From positions 1 to 18,596 of the forward strand of contig JAUIIF010000022.1 in NCBI GenBank assembly GCA_030431945.1: 18,596 nucleotides of DNA. The letters run 5' to 3'. The stretch comes from Bacteroidia bacterium. Lineage in GTDB: Bacteria; Bacteroidota; Bacteroidia; Chitinophagales; Saprospiraceae. How positions within the stretch are numbered: position 1 is the first letter of the stretch; each line of letters begins with the position of its first letter. This document shows, in pieces, positions 1 through 8,084 of this stretch. The translations under genes and the position numbers were made by a program. Below the pieces are notes generated by a model. The model did no database searches, had not been told where the DNA came from, and saw only the letters and a program-made list of their open reading frames with translations.

Positions 1-1
1 G

Positions 2-315
2 TCGGCGCTGGGGTTCGTGCTGTTCCTGCTGGTGAATGTGACATTGTTCCTGCGGCCGGCCGACATGTGGCCTTCGTGGGAAGGACTGCCCGTTTACGAA
101 GGGCTGATTCTGGGAGCCTTCGTGCTGTCGCTGCAGCGAATGCAGCGACTGTTCTGGCCGACGGAGATCAGGTCGCAGCCCATCACCATCTGTGTGCTGG
201 GGCTGCTGGTGGCCGTGGTGATGTCCCACCTGATGCACATGTTTCTGTGGGGCGTGAACCACATGGGAACAGAGTTCACCAAAACGCTGATCTACTACAC
301 CACGCTGGTGGCGGC
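2..315 (+). other. Foreign 5' segment: N-terminal part of an O-antigen ligase/polymerase-like membrane protein
   Basis: This segment encodes three hydrophobic stretches: one at the left edge ending in L-F-L-R-P, one around Y-E-G-L-I-L-G-A-F-V-L-S-L, and one around I-C-V-L-G-L-L-V-A-V-V-M. The L-F-x-R-P-A motif followed by G-L-P-x-Y-E resembles the start of O-antigen ligase-type polysaccharide polymerases of Planctomycetota, a recollection that has not been searched. Codon use differs sharply from the rest of the window: 17 of 18 Leu codons are CTG and 10 of 11 Val codons are GTG, whereas the HYR part mixes all Leu and Val codons. The switch lies within about 301-322, where T-L-V-A runs straight into A-T-D-N-C, a mid-domain HYR motif. 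A membrane-enzyme N-terminus joined to the middle of an HYR domain makes no structural sense. I infer a chimeric join rather than a real fusion. Confidence 0.7.
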
Positions 316-3300
316 TACTGACAATTGCTCGTCCGGAAGCGCAGTCCTCTATGCTCAAAGTCCGGCCGCGGGAACGGTGATTTCAGGCGCAGGCACCACC
401 ACCTCCATCACGGTTACGGGTACTGACGAGGCGGGCAATAGCACGACCTGTAGTTTCCTGCTCATTCTGGAAGATGAAACTGATCCGGCTATTACGTGTC
501 CCCAGCCCCGGACAATTGCCGTTGACGCAAGCTGTATGGCTGTAGTGCCCAGTCTGGTCGGTGCCGCAACGGCTACCGATAATTGCCAGGGTGGCAGCCC
601 GATCCTGATTACGCAGGATGTTCCCGCAGGCACTACACTGAGCGGAGACGGTACTACCCAGGTCGTTACCCTTACGGCGGATGATGGCAATGGCAACACG
701 TCAACGTGTACCGTTTTGCTCACCCTTGATGACACCACGGACCCTGCGGTAACCTGCCCGGCAGCACAAGAAGTGAACCTGGCGGCTACCGGCTGTGAGG
801 TGGCGATACCTGATTTTAGGAGCCAACTCACTCTATCGGATAATTGTACCGCAGCGGCCGCTCTTACCGTGCAGCAAATGCCCGCACCCGGTACTATTCT
901 CAGCGGGGCCAATACCGTGCAGACGGTGACCTTTGCCATCAATGATCAGCATGGTAACAACGCAACGTGTAGCTTCGACCTCACGCTGACAGACGTTACT
1001 GATCCGGTAATTACCTGCCCGGCACCTGCCGCGTTGCTGCTGGATGCTGACTGCAGTGCCGCCCTGCCCGACTTTACCGGCCTGGTTGCTTATGCAGATG
1101 ACTGTTCCATGTTAGCCCCCGGAGGAAGTGGTACGCTGGTGCAGAGCCCTTCAGCCGGCACCAGATTAACGTTTGACGGTGCTCAAACCATGGTGACAAT
1201 TTCGGCCAGTGACGGTAACGGTAATACTTCCAGTTGCACCTTTACCGTAACGGCAGAAGACCAGGAAGCGCCAATGGTGGTTTGCCCCGCAGACCGCGTA
1301 GCGCCCGTCAGTGGGAACTGTGATTTTGAAGTGCCGGATTATACCGGGGAATTAAGTGTTTTGGATAATTGTTCCGAAACTGCCGCCATCATGGTGACCC
1401 AGCTACCCGTTGCCGGCACCCTCATTCCGGAAAGTCAACTAGGCGTACCGCAGACCATAACGCTCATCGCCACGGATGCCGCTGGAAACAGCCGGCAGTG
1501 CACTTTTTTAAGTACACCGATTGACGTGACGCCCCCCAGCATCGTCTGCCCGGCCGCACAAACGATCGTCCTGGATCCCATAAGCTGCGAAGTCCCCTTA
1601 GGCGATTACACTGCTTTGGCAACCCTGGCCGACAACTGTACGGACCCGGCCATGCTGACGGTGACGCAGGACATTGCGCCTACTACGGTATATAACGGCC
1701 TCGTACCCGGCCAGGTAATGCTGGCTCTGACGGCTACGGATGCCGCTGGCAATACGGCTAGCTGTAACGTAACCGTATTTATTGAAGACCAGACGGATCC
1801 GAGCATCGACTGCGCGGCTGCTAACCAAACGATAGCACTGGACGAAAACTGTAACGGAAGAATCCCTGACCTGATTCCCGACCTGATTACCGGAGACAAT
1901 TGCTCGGCGACGGCGCTGACTGTTTTGCAAAGCCCTGCCGCAGGGGCGGAGTACGGCGGAGACGGTACCGTTGTTCCCGTCACGTTTACGGTCACTGACC
2001 CGAGTGGTAACGCCGTTACCTGTACGGCAACAATTACGTTTACAGACCAATCGCCACCCAACCCCGTAATTTGTCCCGTAGACCAGGAGCTTAACGTCGA
2101 TGACGTTTGTGCGGTGCCTTTACCCGATTACACCAATGGGGCAACAGTACTGGATAATTGCCGGGCTCAAGCAGATATTGTTATTACCCAGGTACCTGCT
2201 CCGGGTACCATGGTAAGCATTGCGGGTACCGTCATTAACGTTGTCCTGACGGCTGACGATGGTAACGGTAATACGGCAACCTGTGCCTTTGACGTTACGC
2301 TGGTGGATGAGAACGCCCTGGATATTACTTGTCCGGGCGGACAAATCGTCATCGCCAGTTCTGCTAATTGTGACGGTGAATTGGAGGATTACTCCAGCCT
2401 GGTGACGGCGGTGAATCAATGTATGTCCCCCGCGGCCGGAGTAACCTACCAGCAGGTTCCCGGCGCCGGAACCTTGCTGGAGCGGGCTGATCTGGATATT
2501 CCCCAGACGGTGACCATCACGGCGCTTGATTTGAATGGCAACCCCTCCAGCTGTACTTTCCTGGTGACCCTGGTGGATACCTTAGCTCCGGTCCTGGTCT
2601 GTCCACCAAGCCAATCGTTGCATTTCGATGGCAGTTGCCAATTCCTGGTGCCAGATTTTCGGGACGAGGCAATGATTACGGACAATTGCGCGGACCGTAA
2701 CGACTTGGTCATTACGCAGGATCCCGCACCCGGCGCCCCCCTGGCGGGTACGTTTGCCCGGCAAATGATTACCATCACGGCGACTGACCCCAGTGGAAAC
2801 CAGGGCCAGTGTCAGTTTGAGTTAACCGTTTCGGATAACTTGCCGCCTTTGCTTATTTGCCCGGCACCTGATACCATCAGTACCGATAACGAATGCCTGG
2901 CCACCCTCGGCGATTATACCGGGACAGCTTTCGCGGATGATGGTTGTACGCCCAGGGACCAGATAGTACTGGAGCAAATCCCTCCTCCGGGAACAATCCT
3001 TAGCGGCCATTTAACGACGCAGACAATCAGCATCAGGGCCACGGATGAGTATGGAAATATGGCTACCTGCGAATTTACCGTTACGACGGTAGATGAAGTT
3101 GCTCCCACGGTCCTTTGCCCGGGAAATCAGGTGGTTCGCCCGGACGACAACTGCACAGCGACGTTGCCAGACTACCGGCCTGTCGTCCGGTCCTTCGACA
3201 ACTGCACCGCAGGTGCTGCTATTTCGCTGACCCAGCTGCCGCCGGCAGGGACGACGCTGACGGGGGAAGGCACCACCCTTACCGTAACGATCCTTGCGGA

Positions 3301-6300
3301 AGATGAAAACGGAAACGTGGACAGTTGTAAGTTTCAGGTTGCCGTGGCGGACAATACTCCTCCGGTAATTACCTGCCCGGCGGATAAAACGGTTGCCTTA
3401 GATGATGACTGTACCTACGACCTGGAAAATCTGGTGACACAGGCGACAGTGGTGGACAACTGCACCCTGCCGGCCAACATTACGACGACGCAGAATATTG
3501 GCGTCGGCCAAACCTTCTCCGGAGATCAGACGGAAGTTGTCGTCGTCCTGACGGCCAACGACGGGAATGGAAACTCGGCACAATGTAGTACCCGGATTAC
3601 GCTGGAGGATACGACGGACCCCACAATTACCTGCCCCGATGATCAGGTCGTTTTTCTGGATACAGGGTGTGCGGCACGGGTGCCTGACTTCAGAATGGCC
3701 ACGGTCGCAGATAATTGTACGCCGCCGGCGGCGATTACCGTCACCCAGGCCCTTGCCCCCGGTACCGTGCTGACGGGGCACGCTGTCACCGAGGTGATAA
3801 CCCTGACGGCAAACGACGGGAACGGAAATACCGCGACTTGTAGCTTCAACCTTACGCTACGGGACAACACGGCTCCGATCATCACCTGCCCGCCGGCACA
3901 AGAAATCGTGGTCGGGGAAAATTGTGAGGCGGTCTTGCCGGACTACCTGGGCCTGGCCACTGCTTCCGACAACTGTGCGCCGGCACCTGCGCTCGCGCAA
4001 AATATTCCTGCCGGGACGGTACTTTCCGGCCTGGGGCCCCGTACCGTAACCCTTACGGCAGATGACGGGAATGGGAATACGGCAACCTGTGACTTTGTGG
4101 TAAACGTCAGGGACGTCACTCCCCCGCAGTTAACCTGCCCACCCCTCAGCCTGATCGCAGCGAATGCCGCTTGCGAAGTAGTACTGGCGGATTATCGGGA
4201 CAGCATCATGGTTACCGACAATTGCGGACCCGCAAGTGGTGAAATGGGGGCGCTGACGCTGGTGCAAAATCCGCTTCCAGGAGCCGTGCTGGCAGGGCTG
4301 GGGGCCAACCAAAACGTAGTGGTGACTGCTACCGACCCTTCCGGAAACAGCACGCAATGCAACATCAACGTTGAGCTGGTGGATACGACACGGCCAACCA
4401 TCGTTTGCCCCGCAGACACAACCCTGGCCGTAGGTAACGATTGTGCCGTGTTGATTCCGGATTACACCGACTTGGCCGTAGTAATGGATAATTGCGCGCC
4501 GCCTTCTGCGGCGGGTGTCACGGTTACCCAAAGCCCCGTTCCCGGTGCTCAGGCCAGTGACGAAATGAACCTCCTGACCATTACGCTTACGGCAACGGAT
4601 GCCAGCGGCAATTCGATGAGTTGTGACTTCGCGGTACAATTAATCGATACCCTGCCGCCACGGGTAATTTGCCCGGAAAATGATGTCATTAGTGTAGACG
4701 GTAACTGTCCCGTTATGTTGCCGGATTACCGCCCGGCGGCCGGTGCATCCGATAATTGCAGTAACCCGGCGGCCATCACCCTTACCCAACGCCCGGCGCC
4801 CGGTACGGAACTGAGCGGAGACGGGACGGTGCAGGAGGTGACAATTATTGCCACCGATGAAAGCGGTAACCAGGACAGTTGCAGCCTGTTGGTCACCCTG
4901 GAGGACAGTACGGACCCGATGATTACCTGCCCCGCCAACCAACAACTAACCGCAAACGAGGACTGCCTGGCAAGCATTCCGGACTATGCCACGGGAGCAC
5001 TCGCAAGCAGTGCTTGCGAACAAAGCTCAATTACCATTTCGCAATCTCCGCCCGCGGGCACACAGATCAGTGGCCATAACAGCACGGAAACCATTACGCT
5101 CACGGCCACCGATGGAAGCGGTAACTCGGCTAGCTGCAGTTTTGAGGTGGTGCTGCTGGATCGTACGGCCCCGGAGATTGTCGTCTGCCAAAACGATACC
5201 ATCGGCAGGCTGAGCCCTGACTGTAATTATACAGTGCCCGATTATTGGAGCATCGGCCCGGCAACGGCTACCGATAATTGCCGCCCAACGGGCAGCACGT
5301 CCACCGCAGCCACTGGAGACCAGATAAATTATTCCCAAATACCACCACCGGGGATTGTCCTGACGGGACCCTTGACCACCACCACCATAACCCTGACGGC
5401 AGATGATGGAAACGGTAATTCGACGAGTTGTGACTTTACCCTGACCCTGACGGATCAAACCTCACCGGTTATAGCCTGTCCAGCGGATACCGTCGCTAAC
5501 CCGGATGCCGACTGTAATTTTTCCCTGGAGGATTATACTGCCCGGGCCATGGTCTCCGATAATTGTGCTTCCGTGGCAAGCCTCGTGCTCACGCAGCTGC
5601 CGGTAGCAGGTACCGTCATCAACGGTCAGGCCACCAGCCAGGAGGTTACGTTGTCGGTAGCAGACCCGAGCGGTAACGTAAGCAGCTGTTCGTTCAACCT
5701 GCTGCTGCAGGATGCCCAGGCTCCTTCCATCAGCTGCCCGACGGATAAAGTCGAGAACCTGACGGCAACTTGTGCATTTATCGTGCCGGATTATACCGGT
5801 GAGGCAATCGTTGCGGACAACTGCAGCGCAGCAGCGGTAATCTCCGTAACCCAGGATCCGGTACCCGGTACGCTGCTGCCGAATCAGCAAGAGGGAGATA
5901 CCTTTACCGTAACGCTGACGGCAGATGATGGTAATGGGAATGCGGCAACCTGTGCATTCCTCGTTACGCTTGATGACGTGACGTTGCCGACGATTACCTG
6001 TCCGCCTGCTCCGACAATTTTTGTAGACGGTAGCTGTATGGCCCCATTACCTGACTTGGTACCGTTAACTACCGTAACGGATAATTGCAGTGATGGCAGT
6101 GTAATTTCTGTGACGCAATCTCCCGCCCCCGCTACCGTATATGCAGGTGACGATACCCAGGTCAGCGTAACCCTTGTCGCAGATGATGGAAACGGAAATA
6201 ACAACCAGTGCGTAGTCACCGTAACGTTACAGGACACGATCCGGCCCCTGCTTACCTGCCCGGACAATGAAGTATTGCTTGCGGATGAAAACTGTACCGT

Positions 6301-7948
6301 GCGGGTGCCGGATTATCGGGTACAAGCCGTCATCATGGACAACTGTACGGCTACGGGAGAAATTACTGTGCGCCAGGATGTGCCTCCCGCAACAGTCCTC
6401 AGCGGGGAGGGAACCAGTCAGGTTGTTACCCTGACGGCCGACGATGGCAACGGAAATACCACAAGCTGTACCCTGGAGGTCACGGTGGAGGATCAGCTCC
6501 CTCCCCAAATTGTCTGCCCGACAACCCAGACCCAGTACCTTGATGGTGCCTGTGATGTAATGATCGATGACTACCGGAGCTTGTCACTTGTCAGTGACAA
6601 TTGTACCGAAGCCACCTCAGTAAGCATTCTCCAGGACCCTGCACCCGGAACGCTCTTTAACGGTGTCCAGAACCGTATCGTTATGCTGACGGCGGCTGAT
6701 GAAAGTGGAAATACGACTACTTGTGAATTTACTTTCCTCCTGCGGGATACTACGGCGCCAGCGCTTACTTGCCCCGCGGCCCAGGAGGTTAGTGCGGACG
6801 AAAACTGTACGGCGGTGATCGGAGACTACACTGGTCTGGCAACCGTAATGGATAATTGTTCGACGGCGGGAGACTTGGCAGGCAATGGTATTTCGGTGCT
6901 TCAAACCCCTGCGGCCGGCACCACGCTCACGGGGTTCAACCAGGAACGAACGGTTTCCCTGACGGCCAGAGATAGTAGTGGGAATTTCACGACCTGTACT
7001 TTCCAGGTGGCGTTGCTTGATGAAGTCGTGCCGACAATTGTTTGCCCCTCCGCACAGGAAATTGATGTTGGCGAGGACTGTAGATTTTCCGTGCCGGATT
7101 ACCGGAGCCTGGCCATTACGGAAGATAATTGCGGGCCGGGCATGTTGACCCTTACGCAGTCTCCCGGTATTGATTCGGTGCTGACGGATTTGGGGACACA
7201 GGTGGACGTTCGCCTGACCGTAACGGATGCCAGTGGTAACACGGCCAACTGCACTTTTTCGGTAACCACCGCCAGCCCGACGCCACCGCCAGCAGCGACA
7301 ACCGTTACGCTGGCCGTGACCGGCCGACCTACGGGATCGGGAACCGTAAATCTGCAGGATGCCTTTGACGATATGGCACCCAGTAACCTGAGTAACCTTG
7401 ACCTGGACCAGCAGTCGGACCCAGCCGTAGGGCCTTATGTGGTAACCTACTATTTAAGCAGGAGCGATGCCGACGCCGAAGAAAATGCGATTCCGAACGA
7501 AAATTATGACCCTCTGGTCAGTGGACAAGCGGTGCTGGTCCGAATCGAAGATCCGGTAACCGGCTGTTTTACCCTCAGTCAGATTCTGCTCGACGTGCGG
7601 GAACCTGGCCGCAGCAACGCTGCAGACTCCGTCTTCTGCGCCAAGCCTGCTGCCAACCTGAAAATTGACGGCCTCCCCGTTCCCGGCAGACAAGGTGCCG
7701 TCATCGTACGCCACCAGTGGCGCCTGCTGAGCGGTGGTGCCACCCGGATTCAGCCCTCTGACCTCATGAATACCGAGGAGCAGATCGTCATGATCGCTAC
7801 CAACGGATTGCGCCAGGGAGAAATTTCCCTGGAGTACCAGTTCTTCGAGGATTATGGTGACGGGCCGGTAGTACCCAGTGTGCCGAAAGTCATCACCGTT
7901 ACCATATTGCCGGTTGGGACAGGAGATTTCTTCTGGGATGGCAACTAA
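2..7948 (+). CDS. Giant HYR-repeat surface/secreted protein, 5' end open and fused in frame to a foreign membrane segment
   Basis: The frame is open from base 2 to a TAA at 7946-7948, about 2,648 codons. Residues ~1-100 are hydrophobic and unrelated to the rest (separate entry). From about base 310 the protein is a tandem array of ~87-residue HYR-like (hyalin repeat, immunoglobulin-like) domains. Each unit has a boundary like D-x-T-D/P-P, then I-T-C-P, a second Cys near D-x-x-C, a D-N-C, an A/P-P-G-T turn, a D-G-N-G-N or D-x-S/A-G-N motif, and a final T/S-C. I count 26 complete units and one 5'-truncated unit. The final ~225 residues (from ~7265) start with a Pro/Ala linker and contain a Y-Y-L-S-R-S-D-A-D-A-like stretch and a G-C-F-T motif, as seen near the ends of secreted Bacteroidota proteins. 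HYR proteins are generally extracellular and adhesive; that role is inferred here. No signal peptide is visible because the native start seems to be missing. No recognisable type IX secretion sorting domain ends the protein. Confidence 0.9.
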   Translation, partial: SALGFVLFLLVNVTLFLRPADMWPSWEGLPVYEGLILGAFVLSLQRMQRLFWPTEIRSQPITICVLGLLVAVVMSHLMHMFLWGVNHMGTEFTKTLIYYTTLVAATDNCSSGSAVLYAQSPAAGTVISGAGTTTSITVTGTDEAGNSTTCSFLLILEDETDPAITCPQPRTIAVDASCMAVVPSLVGAATATDNCQGGSPILITQDVPAGTTLSGDGTTQVVTLTADDGNGNTSTCTVLLTLDDTTDPAVTCPAAQEVNLAATGCEVAIPDFRSQLTLSDNCTAAAALTVQQMPAPGTILSGANTVQTVTFAINDQHGNNATCSFDLTLTDVTDPVITCPAPAALLLDADCSAALPDFTGLVAYADDCSMLAPGGSGTLVQSPSAGTRLTFDGAQTMVTISASDGNGNTSSCTFTVTAEDQEAPMVVCPADRVAPVSGNCDFEVPDYTGELSVLDNCSETAAIMVTQLPVAGTLIPESQLGVPQTITLIATDAAGNSRQCTFLSTPIDVTPPSIVCPAAQTIVLDPISCEVPLGDYTALATLADNCTDPAMLTVTQDIAPTTVYNGLVPGQVMLALTATDAAGNTASCNVTVFIEDQTDPSIDCAAANQTIALDENCNGRIPDLIPDLITGDNCSATALTVLQSPAAGAEYGGDGTVVPVTFTVTDPSGNAVTCTATITFTDQSPPNPVICPVDQELNVDDVCAVPLPDYTNGATVLDNCRAQADIVITQVPAPGTMVSIAGTVINVVLTADDGNGNTATCAFDVTLVDENALDITCPGGQIVIASSANCDGELEDYSSLVTAVNQCMSPAAGVTYQQVPGAGTLLERADLDIPQTVTITALDLNGNPSSCTFLVTLVDTLAPVLVCPPSQSLHFDGSCQFLVPDFRDEAMITDNCADRNDLVITQDPAPGAPLAGTFARQMITITATDPSGNQGQCQFELTVSDNLPPLLICPAPDTISTDNECLATLGDYTGTAFADDGCTPRDQIVLEQIPPPGTILSGHLTTQTISIRATDEYGNMATCEFTVTTVDEVAPTVLCPGNQVVRPDDNCTATLPDYRPVVRSFDNCTAGAAISLTQLPPAGTTLTGEGTTLTVTILAEDENGNVDSCKFQVAVADNTPPVITCPADKTVALDDDCTYDLENLVTQATVVDNCTLPANITTTQNIGVGQTFSGDQTEVVVVLTANDGNGNSAQCSTRITLEDTTDPTITCPDDQVVFLDTGCAARVPDFRMATVADNCTPPAAITVTQALAPGTVLTGHAVTEVITLTANDGNGNTATCSFNLTLRDNTAPIITCPPAQEIVVGENCEAVLPDYLGLATASDNCAPAPALAQNIPAGTVLSGLGPRTVTLTADDGNGNTATCDFVVNVRDVTPPQLTCPPLSLIAANAACEVVLADYRDSIMVTDNCGPASGEMGALTLVQNPLPGAVLAGLGANQNVVVTATDPSGNSTQCNINVELVDTTRPTIVCPADTTLAVGNDCAVLIPDYTDLAVVMDNCAPPSAAGVTVTQSPVPGAQASDEMNLLTITLTATDASGNSMSCDFAVQLIDTLPPRVICPENDVISVDGNCPVMLPDYRPAAGASDNCSNPAAITLTQRPAPGTELSGDGTVQEVTIIATDESGNQDSCSLLVTLEDSTDPMITCPANQQLTANEDCLASIPDYATGALASSACEQSSITISQSPPAGTQISGHNSTETITLTATDGSGNSASCSFEVVLLDRTAPEIVVCQNDTIGRLSPDCNYTVPDYWSIGPATATDNCRPTGSTSTAATGDQINYSQIPPPGIVLTGPLTTTTITLTADDGNGNSTSCDFTLTLTDQTSPVIACPADTVANPDADCNFSLEDYTARAMVSDNCASVASLVLTQLPVAGTVINGQATSQEVTLSVADPSGNVSSCSFNLLLQDAQAPSISCPTDKVENLTATCAFIVPDYTGEAIVADNCSAAAVISVTQDPVPGTLLPNQQEGDTFTVTLTADDGNGNAATCAFLVTLDDVTLPTITCPPAPTIFVDGSCMAPLPDLVPLTTVTDNCSDGSVISVTQSPAPATVYAGDDTQVSVTLVADDGNGNNNQCVVTVTLQDTIRPLLTCPDNEVLLADENCTVRVPDYRVQAVIMDNCTATGEITVRQDVPPATVLSGEGTSQVVTLTADDGNGNTTSCTLEVTVEDQLPPQIVCPTTQTQYLDGACDVMIDDYRSLSLVSDNCTEATSVSILQDPAPGTLFNGVQNRIVMLTAADESGNTTTCEFTFLLRDTTAPALTCPAAQEVSADENCTAVIGDYTGLATVMDNCSTAGDLAGNGISVLQTPAAGTTLTGFNQERTVSLTARDSSGNFTTCTFQVALLDEVVPTIVCPSAQEIDVGEDCRFSVPDYRSLAITEDNCGPGMLTLTQSPGIDSVLTDLGTQVDVRLTVTDASGNTANCTFSVTTASPTPPPAATTVTLAVTGRPTGSGTVNLQDAFDDMAPSNLSNLDLDQQSDPAVGPYVVTYYLSRSDADAEENAIPNENYDPLVSGQAVLVRIEDPVTGCFTLSQILLDVREPGRSNAADSVFCAKPAANLKIDGLPVPGRQGAVIVRHQWRLLSGGATRIQPSDLMNTEEQIVMIATNGLRQGEISLEYQFFEDYGDGPVVPSVPKVITVTILPVGTGDFFWDGN
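488..7265 (+). repeat. Tandem array of 26 HYR-like domain repeats (~261 nt each)
   Basis: Counting from the first I-T-C-P at about base 491 to the Pro-rich linker at about 7265 gives 26 units, averaging about 261 nt (87 residues). A 27th, 5'-truncated unit occupies ~310-487. In the units I read, four Cys per repeat are kept, implying over 100 cysteines and probably two disulfides per domain. Some units diverge at the D-N-C position, for example D-D-C near 1098, N-Q-C near 2414, D-G-C near 2940 and S-A-C near 5013. The repeats are degenerate at the DNA level even where the protein motif is identical, so this is an old domain array and not a recent tandem duplication. Confidence 0.9.
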
Positions 7949-7955
7949 ATTACCG

Positions 7956-8014
7956 TAACCCTCCGGGTTAAATGTCAGCGCTACGAACACCCTGCCGTTT
8001 CCGGACGGAAACGG
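7956..8014. other. Two stem-loops between the giant HYR gene and the aminotransferase gene
   Basis: Two inverted repeats follow the stop codon of the HYR gene. The first is TAACCC-TCC-GGGTTA (7956-7970). The second is CCGTTTCC-GGAC-GGAAACGG (7995-8014), an 8-bp perfect stem with a 4-base loop. Neither is followed by a T-run, so they are not classic intrinsic terminators. They could stabilise the 3' end of the mRNA or contribute to factor-dependent termination. Confidence 0.4.
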
Positions 8015-8084
8015 GCTGCACCCTGCTCGCATTTCGTTGCGTATTGCACCTGCGTCCGCGCCCTAAAATACTATCTTGGCCGTT

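Noticed and set aside
355..942. Long minus-strand open frame (195 codons) opposite the HYR array, with similar frames opposite other repeats
   Set aside because: They recur opposite the repeat array because of its periodic composition. They have no motif of their own and are shadows of the sense frame.
310..7265. The repeat array considered as a CRISPR or DNA-level tandem repeat
   Set aside because: The ~261-nt periodicity is in a continuous reading frame, the units are degenerate in DNA, and there are no spacers or cas genes.
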